Source: Onthophagus taurus (taxonomy: Eukaryota > Arthropoda > Insecta > Coleoptera > Scarabaeidae). From it: a DNA stretch of 64,000 bases. Below are positions 12,301-24,300 of the stretch, one piece after another. The translations under genes and the position numbers were made by a program. The stretch is taken from positions 7,013,501 through 7,077,500 of the forward strand of contig NC_091971.1 in NCBI RefSeq assembly GCF_036711975.1, written 5' to 3'. Position 1 is the stretch's first letter; each line of letters opens with the position of its first letter. The notes below the pieces were generated by a model. The model made no database searches. It was not told the DNA's origin and worked only from the letters and a program-made list of their open reading frames with translations.

Positions 12301-15300
12301 CCGGGCGCAATGAAAGGTCTTTTTCGTTCTCTGTCTCTCTTGAAACGAACCACCTTGTTAATACCAAGATCGCATTAATCCCGGGTTGTAAATCATCGAT
12401 TTTACTTACCGGGTCCTCTCCTTAACAAGGACCGGGCGCAAGGGAATTTCGTTTCGAAAGGCAAAACGTAAATCAGCACCGCGCGTTTTTGCGTTCGCCA
12501 GATATCAGATGACCGGGTCCGATTGCACGCAAAAGCGAAATCCATTAAACCAGTCCCTGGGTAACGGGAGGACGACATGAGAAATCGCTCTCGAAAACCG
12601 AACCGTTAAGGAGATTTATTCGCCCTTAATTGTTACACGACTTGTAAATAACGTTTCTGATCCCAATCAGCAAACTTCAACTTCTCCACCCAACCCAACA
12701 ACTAAGTAACCACATTTCCGCGACAAAGCACGACAACGTTGCCAAGAAAAAATCAACTAGCCAGCTGAGACATTTGCATCGAACCGAAGAGCCACACAAA
12801 GTCGTTCTCGTTGGACCGTTTCCAAGTTCAATGTTGCTCGGACGTCACGGTTAGATACCTTAAATCCTCCAAGTTCTTCCGCGACATCATTCGATTTACC
12901 GTTTACGTAGAGAAAGTTACATCACAGTTCTTGTCCGAGAGTACAGCACGTCCTCTGACGGTGGACAAATTGTATTGCGCTCACGCTGTCAATGCACTTT
13001 CAGACGGGCGAACGTGTAACCTTAAAGAAAACCGAGCTTCGGTCATAAAACCTCACTTAAAACCAACCGACATTTCTTTATATTTTTTTACCGTTCACAA
13101 TGATTTTATTTTACCTCAAAAACCATCATCTAATTTAATAGAAAGTAATTAATTTTTATTTAATATCTTATTTTTAACTTGATTTAAAAAGATTCATCCA
13201 TTAAAGATGTTTATCGGTTAAACGTGGCATGTTCCGTCGTTTCCGCTATGGAATTACTACAGGTTGCCTCTCTCGTGTAATTACCCCGTTCATTTCGTTT
13301 CAAAAACCATTTCGACTCACGTGAAGAGGAGGTCGACCCTACACTTCGTAAGAGGCACTTTGTGCTTTGCCCCGATTTAATTTCGTAAGATTCCGGTAAC
13401 GCAACATTCCGGCGGTTCACGGAGTTTAAGCTTAAAAATACCCTCCGGCGTTTATAAATAGTTTTACGCGTGCACGCATCACATATAGGGGGTTTTTACT
13501 CGAGAGCTGACGAACGCCTCTGGAAGTTCTGGTTTCAGTGTTGTGGATGAAACGGCCGACAAAAGCCGTACTGTTCAGTGTTTATAAACAGAGATCTATA
13601 GATAGACGTTCAGAATAGAGACTCACTAGAGGACGAAGAGGCGAAAGACGACCAAGACGGTTATGTCATTCATTGTTAAAAGAAAAATGAGTTATTGTGA
13701 TTTGAGGATTAGAAATTGTAGATGTAATAAAAATTATTGATGGTTGATTAAATCTCTTCTTTTATATTCTATTAAAGGATAAACCATTTTTGGTTCGGAG
13801 AGAACTATTTTTTTCATGGATTATTAAATACTTAATAATACCTTAAGAAACTTATAGTTTAGTTGAAACTTTTTATTTTGCTAAGTTTTCTTAAATTTTA
13901 ATGATTAGTTAGGATGGTTGCACATATTTTAATCTTATGCAAAAAATGGTAAGTGTAGTAGGATGAATTTATGGGGTTCTTTCTAAGAACTTTTTTAGAA
14001 CACTATGTTATGATTATTCTGTGAATGGAAGTAATTCCTCTTGATAGTCTGAAATCTGGTCTCTCTATCGTCTATCGCAATCGAAGATAATTACCGTGCT
14101 ACTTTTTATGTTCATTCTTGCTACATGGCGAATCCATCTCAACCTTTGCACTTTGATAAATTCTTCATTCTCTTCCATGTTTCTGACATATTCTGGTCGT
14201 GTTAAGATCTTGTATAGAACTAATTTGATTTTTTTTGTAGCTTATAGCCCATGGAAACGTTTGTTGTCTTCATCAGGAATTCCTTCTTCTACCGCCAGCC
14301 TTTGCTACCATATACTTGATCTTTGTAAAATTTATTTTCTCCAACTCCCTTATCAACCTTGTAAAGGTCACCTTCACCTAGTTTTCTGTTCTCCCTGTAA
14401 TATCTATGTCATCGGCGAATGCCAAGACCTTTTCCAGGGTAATATTAAAAAGTAGAGATGACGACCTATTTCCCTGTTGTAGACTTTCGTGGTTCTCAAA
14501 TGTGACTTTACAGGAAACCTTTCTGAAGACTATCCAATGCCTGTATTATTAAGCTATGTTGCATTTTATGTGGTACAGGTTCAAGTGCATAGTAGTTTAT
14601 ATTGCCAGTTATATGATATTTTCAGTATAAATATAGGATTAAAAATTAATAATAACTTCCCTTTTTTTTCTTACCCCCTTAGAAACTTTTTTTTTAACTA
14701 AAACAAACATCGTCGTTTTCTTAGTGAAAACATTCGCTTCCTTACCACACTTAAGAAATACCGATATAGAAAAATATACAAACGAACATCCGGTGTGCAA
14801 ATTTTCGTTGAGGACTTAGATGAGAAACAGGAAGTCAAGTCGTTGGCCGGAGTAATACGGGTGGGCATCGACGATGAACGACCAAAACCTCAATTTATTT
14901 ACATTGTCGGATCGAGCGGTTCGGTCTTAAAGGCCGTGAATGGGGCATTTGCCATACGATACCCCGTGGCGTGATGCTAATGGTATTCTCATACATCGTT
15001 CGGGGTGATAATTAGTTACACATTCCCACAATATGTTTTCTTATGACGTATACTAAGGAAAAAATATATGGGGAAAAGATAACATGATGAGATGTAGTTT
15101 TTGAAAGTAAATAAAGTGAAACGTTAAAAAAAAAGTTAAAAAGGATAAGCTGGATTAATCGAGATGGGTTCCAGTTTTTTTATAAGGTCCACTTTCACTC
15201 AACCTTCTAAGTTGAGTAAAAAAACCTTATATTTTCATGATTCATTTTAGATTTTTAACTCAAAATCTAGGATAACGACCTAAATAGAAACAAACGAAGT

Positions 15301-18300
15301 AGACATAAACGAAATGGGGATAAACACGAGTTTCTTAAGAAAAGCTTCAAAAATAACTTTTCTATCGAGGTCAGAAGTTCGTTTTTTTCGTTCATCTGGA
15401 TTGAAAATATTAGGCAATATCTAAATCTATCTAGCATCTCGGTGTAAAGGTGAACGAACCGTTTCTGTTGGAGAACTCATACACGTATACACAAATACAT
15501 ACACATGGGGGGATGGTCAGCGAATTTATGTCAGATCGGACGTCATAAAGAGAGCTTGCCTCGACTATATAAATCACCAGTGCAGAGAATAAACGTCCGC
15601 GATTTCTTTTTTTCTGTTAAGAGAGAAGGCCCCGTATGAGATATCGTCTTGAAAGTTCGTGGTGCACGCAGAGGCAACTTGATTGTGTTCAGTGTCCAGG
15701 CGAGCGATTCTCGACTTGATGCTTATTGATGTTCGATTAATACGGGCCGACGAAGGGCCCCACAAGCGAAAGAGAGAACAAGGAGATGAAGGGAAAACAA
15801 GAATTAAAAGAGAAAGGAGAAAAGGTGGAGAGCGCGCCGAGAGGGTTGTTTACGAGCGGCCAGGTTAATAACAATAAAACCGATTTCAATTTGCGGACTC
15901 ACCCACGAGATGCCCTTAGCTGTGGTCGTTTTGGCCTCGTGGGTGACTGAATCTTCTCTTTCTCTTTGAATCACATTTATAAAGAATAATGCTAAGAAAT
16001 AGCCGCGAGACATAGGAGTGTTACTCTTTTTTCTTTAGTTTATTCAAATCATTTGAATCTCTTGATTTAAGTTAATTATATATGCCTTAAACAAACAATC
16101 AGCACTTCCAGTTTCTAAATTAACCTCCTCTTAACAGTTTCTCTCCAGCTCCTTTGTACTAAGCTCCAACAAAAACAAATTGTTTCGGAGAATTACTTAA
16201 TAGTTCTATAAACAGCGATGTACATAACTCGGTTTTCAATTTTTCTAAACCAACAAATAGTCGTCGTTCTTGGTTAGCCTTTCAGTCGTATTGCTATCAA
16301 ACCAAGCGCGTGACCGTTCGTTTTGTGGATCGCGCCATCTGGAATCCTTGCAAACAACAATTTATGGAATCTTAATTTCTCAATACATCATGTGTCGAGT
16401 TTTTCCCTCGATGCAGATAATTATGACATGTCGAGAATTTCATAAATGTTAGTAAATAAAAAAGGAAAATCGTTCGAGAATTTATTTTCCCGGAAATCCT
16501 TTGGTATTAAATTTCAGGATATAACTTAATTGAAAACGTTTACATTCCGTTTAGAAACTATTTGGAATATCTGAAATTTATCGGTTTTAGCTAATAACTG
16601 TAATAAAGTTCCAGTATTAGATTTCTTCTGTAAAACTAGTTGAATCGAGTTAATAAGTAACTTTGGTTTCAATCGGTTTAATAAATTTCACGGCCTACCA
16701 GTCTTTAACGATTAACCATATAAGTACAAAGTACTTTACACGTACTGAATTATGACTCACTAACCGGCTATTTAGAACTGTTGTGTTACAAAAACCAATT
16801 AATCTTATTGAAACGGTACTTAAAAAAGAAGCAACCCGATTCAAATATATGGGTTAATACGTTTGTTTACAAAATTATTTTAAAAATTATCTTGGTTAAT
16901 AAATCAGTCACAATTGAAATGATTATGTTGATTTGCTTATGCAAATAAAGAAAAGTCAATATAGAGCGTTTCATGATGTCATTCTTATTCATAATCACTA
17001 ATATAAAACGAGAAACATCTGTAGCGTTTTAATAAATGCAACTCAATGAGGTTTGATATGTATCAATCATGTTGATATTATTCAATACATGAAGTGGAAA
17101 TAAAATTACTTAATGTATATTTTATTCAGTTCAAATTGCTACAATTAATTACTTTGTATAATTTAGGTCAATTTTTTAAATTTATGTTGATTCCTTTTTG
17201 TATGAGAAGACATCTTCAATGTTAAACATCGCATATAGTAGCGCCTCGGCCGCAAACAACCTCTGTTTACCTAACAATAAAGAATGTATTACATCGTCGG
17301 ATGAAGCTCATTAAATCAATCCAGTTAAAATCATGAAATTTTTACTAATTATACTAAAATAAATATAAATTTCAATAAAATACGTCAAATTATTATATCA
17401 ATAGTGATAACGAAGTTAATACAACCTAAATATATCTTTTTGAACCTAAGCTCGTGTCTACATCCATCATTAGTATCTCCATTTCATTGAAACAAAAACA
17501 TCTTTTTAAGTCATCATCAAAAAGTAGGTTGTTTATTATTGTTATATTTTTACTATGCAATGCACTTTTTTAATACGTTTGTAAACAGTCCAAGTATTAC
17601 CTTTCCGCCTATTGCAGCAAACCTTTAAGGTCTTCTCACGACGCTTCGAGTTTCAGTCTGCTGGTCTTTATCGGAATGTCTTATCTTAAAGTGTTTGACC
17701 TCTTCGAGGTTATATCGCAATACTAAAACCTGATGCGAAATTAATTTAGTTTCCACCAAAACGAAAGAGAAATTCTAAAAAAAAAAAATACATCATAACA
17801 TGTATTATTCAAGACGATTGCTGCGAGTGCATGGTTTATTTATATCGCTTAGCTGGGTAACATTTATTAGATTACCTTATTAACGCCCGGCAACACCTAC
17901 TGGTTACAAATGTTATTTACAAGTTTTTAGTATGAGTAAGAAAAGGCGTTAAATTGTAAACATAGAACTTAAATTATAGGAAGTTATTTATTGATCAAGA
18001 ATTTTGATCTTAACCATTTTAAAAAATTGCGTAGGTTAAAAATTGCATTAAAAAAATAAACTGCCTACATAACATTGTAGGATGTAAATTTTGTAGATGA
18101 CGTGATCTTCCGCGGATACTTTGTGCCATTTTCGTGATTTATATTTTTTTTATCAAGACGTACCGGATGCGTAGCCGCAATCCTGCGTGATATAAAAAGT
18201 AATTATAGCAACTTTTTGACAACCGTTTCCTCCCAAAAAGGATTGATATTTTCAATTTATCTCGTCCACCCGAAAAACCTCACCGAGTTGCAAAACAAGT

Positions 18301-21300
18301 TGCCGAGTGAAATGCGTGGGATATATTGATATATTTGCATAAAACTCGATTATTACAACATGTATAAGACATCTGTTTGCATTGGTATGACCCATTTTTA
18401 GGCGTTGTTAAAACATACAAAGCGAAACAGTTAAGAATCAATATTACAAGAGATTATTTGAAGATTGAAAGTGACAGTTACAAGAGATGTTATCAAGACA
18501 ATACGAATCATTTTTCTAAGAAATTTCTAACACCACACCATCGAAGATCTAATGATGGTCAATGTACGTTCATCACACCGATGTCAACGACACCAATACT
18601 ATTTACACACAGAGCGAGTTGTTCGTAAGCGGTCGTAGGTGCCAAATGAGAAAAGACATCGTGACATAAAGTTATATTTCGTTTCGCAAGTTGGTCGGCG
18701 GAAGGAAGGACAAACATTTGCCAACAGGGCAAGTTCATGGCCTGTTTTCTTCGCTCAATTATTTTTAGTCGGTGACACGATTTAAAGAAGCCAGCATCTT
18801 GCATAATCATCCGCTTGTTCTAAATTGCGTTTGGTTTTAATGTCCGAAGAAAGAACATCTGTTCGCGGCAATGGTTATTTTCGAACTATTACATAACGCA
18901 AAACACATAAACGGACTCAAGCGACAAACATCTGTAATCGTATAGTATGCCTATGAGCGAATTATAACGGCACCCAGTTGTGTATCATCAGTTATTTTTA
19001 AGTAGCCATTGTTTTCGTTGTATTAATATACAGTGTACGCCAAAAAGTCAACAATACTCTCTTTATTTTGGTTTTATTGAATCTAAGTTTCTGAAATTTT
19101 GTTTGTATGAAATCTTGATTTTTCGATCTAAAATATTTTTAAAATGGTTACCACTTGTCCACCAAAAACTTCGTTTCAATGTTAAACAGCGCATATAGTA
19201 GCGCTTCGGCCGCAAACGACCTCGACTTATCTAACAATAAAGAACGTATTACGGATCATTACTGGATTTAAAATATACTGTATTAATTCATTCTAAACAT
19301 TATCTCTTTGCTTCCAGTACTTATTAAATTTATAGGTTCAATAATTAATTAATTTATTATGTTGATCTGAATAGAGAAAAGAAACAATCTTAATTGTCTA
19401 AATAAACGTTTTCTCTTCGAACTTACACCTATAATTACAATTATCGTGGTGAGTGTAAATCGTGCAGTGCGAAGAGAGAGTAAAGCAAAAAGCGGTCTCG
19501 GTAATAGAGATCTATCGTCGAGTTAGACCCCCTAATGACGCCCTAATTAACAGCACCATTGAACGCGGTGGCGTGCGTTCATGCGAGAGATCAGGAAATC
19601 GCTCTTAAAGCGCAACGAAAACAGTTATTACGGAGTAATCGGGCTATTTAGTCCTGAATCTTTAATTCAGCACGATCTTTGATGGTTTGCGCAACTGGGC
19701 ACATGTCTCCGCCGGCAATAAAAAGCTCGATGGATCGTAAACGCGATTTTTTCCGCTCGTGCTATATCCGGAGGTGATGTCACAAGCGATTCTTCGAATC
19801 ACAAAGAGAACCGACATGAAAAATCTTTTAGGACAAGTTAAAGGTTAATGTGTTAATCTGTTGGCTGGAATAGATAACGACAATTGACCGAAGAAGCACT
19901 TTTAAATTAGCCGCTAATAAAAGCCATAGAAAACCATTTCGAAGTTTGTGTATATAAGAAACCCGTCCAAGGGCATAATAAAGATAAGCCATGACGATGA
20001 CCCGCAGACATTTGGACATTGAGAGGTTGTGACATCGCGCGAAATTAACGCACTGTTTTTAAGACACAATGTTATGCGTGAACTTTGACAAAAATAAAAT
20101 TATAATACCACACAACGCGCGTGTAATATAGATAACAAAACTGTAAATAGAATAATTACGTATTAATTAGGAAGTTATAAATAGTTTTGAAAGATATAAA
20201 ATACAATGTTGAGTGTACAAAAAGTTGTGAAAGAATTGTAATAAAAAGAAGAGGAATAAAAAGTTACGTTTTGTACCGTTATAAAAAACGTGACACGCGT
20301 ACGAGACATATTATTAAGTCAAGTACTCAAATGATGCTCAACGCGAAAGCAAGCAGAGATTTTACGGTACTGGTGCATTGTCGAGCTGACCCAAATGCAC
20401 AAACAACCTCTTGTATATACACATACGTACGAAGTGAATCATTATATTGCTTTATTTTATGTAGTTACAGCTGTGGGGGAGAAGACAAGATTTCAACAAT
20501 AAATTTATAATTAGGTTGTTACGATATTTAACAAACTTATAAATACGAAAAGTTTTATATTACATAGATACATTGTTGTTGAACTAAAACTAACACTAAC
20601 ACTTTTACTAGAACTAACTCTAGACCTAGAACTAGAATCATTCGGGTTTATCTGTCTTAAGAGACTTGCGGCTAATCCTGAATGTTTCTACTTCTTGTTT
20701 CTTCTCAATTCTAGTTTTAGTTCAATTTAACAAATTTTTCTTTGAAACTATTAAAAATATTTGCATTGCACGCAAGGTTAAGACCACTTTGTTACATTGT
20801 TGTATGTTGGCGTGAAAATAACCTATAATAATTGTTTAGGTAATAATCATAATATTGAAGTGTCCGTGACATTTTCTTAATAAAATATTTCTAAATATAA
20901 CCCTTTTGAGAACGTTGCGATTAAATATAAATTTTAGTTCAGTAATTATTTCAAAACGGTTTATCTTGGTGAACTTAGATAAACAACCAGTTATAATATT
21001 TGTTTATCATGTGGATGTAGGAACGTTCGCTTTCGCTGAAATTCAAACGAAAATAAATAAGAACAAGGACCTTGTGGTTGAGTAACGACGATAACCAAAC
21101 AATTGGGTCATCCAACTCGGAAATATTGCCGACACATTCAAAATCTTCAGTTAATTTTTTTTCAAAAATTAACCACACAAATTTATAGATCTTTGCAAAA
21201 GAAAACATCAAAACCTAACAGATGTTGTAACTTGTAATGTAACAGATGTTGGCTGGTATAGCGATTAAACATAAAAGAAGTGTCATAAACTTTTTGTATT

Positions 21301-24300
21301 TAACATTCAAAAGTGAATACACCATCACACGATGAGTAATTCATGCGTAATCTTCTCTTTGTATCGTCGAACTCTCGCCTGCAGATTGTTGTAATCGGAA
21401 TACACAGGCAAACCGTATCAGAAACGAGCAGTTCCTAGCTCGTGGCCGATAAATACACCATTCAATGTTGTGTATCGAGCAGGATTGGCTTAAGCAATCT
21501 TTTATTTATTGTTATAATACCCAACAGATTGGCTAAAAGAAAAAATGCTTATCTTAAAAATTATCTACGGATATAAAAGTTAATCGCTTTTCTGTAAAGT
21601 AGATCGATACAACTATCGTTCACGGTCAGCTCCTCTTTGCTAGTACCAATCTTTACTGTGGTTTTAAACGTCATGTAGAAAACCACAGAATCTATTGAGT
21701 TGGAAATATTTAAGAGGAAGTTATTTTTCATTTATGGGTTGGTTTACAGTAAACTAAAAAGGAATGGAACTTTAATGTTTCTTTTTATAACATTTTTTTC
21801 TTATTAGGCAGCTTTTTTTGTATTACTTAATTTCTTTACACCATTTCTAGATTTAGGGTTAACTCCAAGCTCTTATTTAATCTTTCATCAGGGATTCATT
21901 AAACTTGCTTAGAATTGACTGTAAGTTTTGTTCAAAATTTGTGGTTAGAGAAGTGCCTAAGTAAATGCTAAATCCTGACCTGTCTATAGATCGAACGTCC
22001 TATTCTGTTATGCATTTATTCCGGTTCATTCAATGCTAAAACCCCGTGTCGGTAGCCGGTGGTTATATAAGATTCTTTTTCAAGTTTTATCCTCGTATGG
22101 AATTTTACCATTACGAGGGCGTCGATCGGCGGCGGGTAACGGGAACGGGAATCGGTGTCGTGGCAAATAGTGCGTGTTCCCATCTAATGGATCAGATAAA
22201 AGAACAATTGGATATAGGCCGAGATTTCGAAACTATCGCCAAGTCAAGGGCGTTTCGTAAAATCGAATAATCACTAATTGACGATGATAATTTAATGCGT
22301 ACAGAAGCGTTTAAAGAAATTTTGCTGTTAGTGTAAACAGTCACTAACATTCCAGCCTTACAAGGAAACAGCATCGAGTCTAAAGGAACGTGTTTGAAAT
22401 ATTCTGCGAAATAACGAAACATCCAAATAACACTCTAGTAAACACAAAATGCATAATTTATTTTCCATATATTTTCGTGTATGTGGGCGATTCAAAAGCA
22501 CCTCAAGCGTGTTGGATGCTGTTTACTTCTAAAAAATAAAAATTAACCAACAGACAATATTCAGAGTGGGTGTATCCAATTGATTTATTACGGTTCCCTC
22601 CTACATGCTAAGCCATTTTACGCCAAGGTAAACATTGAGATATGTTACACCCCAAACGCTTCTGATCCTTCCGAATACTTCAACCAAAAGGAATCCGTTT
22701 GGTAATAATATGAAATTGAGGACAGTTTACACAAACAAATCATATCGCAAAGCAACATCATCGTTGCGTTTATTTTAACGACATTTATAACTTCCTGGCG
22801 TCGCCGTGCAGTTAATCGTGTTTAAGAACGTTTAGAAAACAAGATGCATACATACCTCGGTAATGAGATTAACATCTAACTTCCTTCGAGCTTTATAATT
22901 TTGAAGTAAAAACAAACAGCCGCCTAACATAATGGAATATTACACTTAGAGCCTTTCGCTCGTCTCGCAACCCTAAAATTACCCTATCGTAAAATTTCTT
23001 AACGCCTATCGCGTACGTACTCATCATGAACGTTCTTTCCTTTAACGGGTTATATCTTGCGCCATCAAATTAGGGGATTCTTCCGACCGAAGTCTATAAT
23101 TTAAGAGCGTCAATGCATATTTTCCGTTACACTTCAAAGAAACAATCACTTAAGTCATTACACGCATTAGCTTCCACGTTTTGCACACAACACCGTAATT
23201 CTGTGTAGTTTTAATATAACCCGGGGGTAATCGGAATGCTTATGTCATAAAAAAACATTAACGAGTATGATGAAAAAAACAAATTGAAAAGAATCTTATC
23301 CTATATTTGCTTTAATCAAAGTTAATATTTGAGGTTACATCATCTCCAAACTTTTTTAATATGGTGTAACTAATTCCATATACAGTGTCTGCCAAAAAGT
23401 TAACAATGTTCTTTTAGTTCCATTAAAACTACATTCCTGAAATATTGATTATATGGGATGTAATAAAGAATCTAATGTTAGCTGATAAAAAATTACTTAT
23501 TCTAGAATATTATTAGACTAGATATCAACTTTTAATTATATCCAAACTGTATTTACCATTTTTTGGAAATATCTCCAAATAAATCGTGTTATAAAAAAGT
23601 GGATTTTATAACAGTTGGCCCGGATATATTGAATCATTGTTTTAAAAATAGGAGCTGTGACCAACAATTTTAACGAGACATCGTAAAGTGGGCTTTCTTG
23701 CATCGGCAATAATTGCGTGGTCTAACAAATCTGGCCCAGGCGTAAATTTCTTTGCACTCGATTCCCAAACGTTTCGCAGTAAAGCACCAACTTATTTTCG
23801 GACATTCAATATGTGTCGAGTCCCGTACAAGCGATACATTACCGATTTGTTGTGGCTATAAATACATGACGATTGTTTCGTAATGTATGTACAATCTAAA
23901 ATATCAAAAAAATTTATACCATGTTTTAAAAATGTATATAAAAAGAGTTGCATGTATCATAAAGTTTCACAAAGGTGGGCGTCATGTAAAAACTGTGTAC
24001 AAGATCATAAAAAAGTGAGAGACGATCCAATTAAGAAAAATATCCGAACTTTCTAAAGCGTGCGCTGTCACTTGATGGTACCTACCCAACGGTGGTTGGG
24101 TTGTTATGGTTGACAGTTACTTTTGGGTGGATTGATTGAGTTATTGTCCGGCGATGAAATTCGTTCGTGAATGGACCGAAGTAATTGTGGTATTAATTGC
24201 GAACGCATCCAACAGCATGTTTCGAAGGCGTGCTTTCACTTCGGGTCGGAATGAAATTTTTTGGGGTCCATCTGCCCATCATTTGCAAGAACGGTTTATG

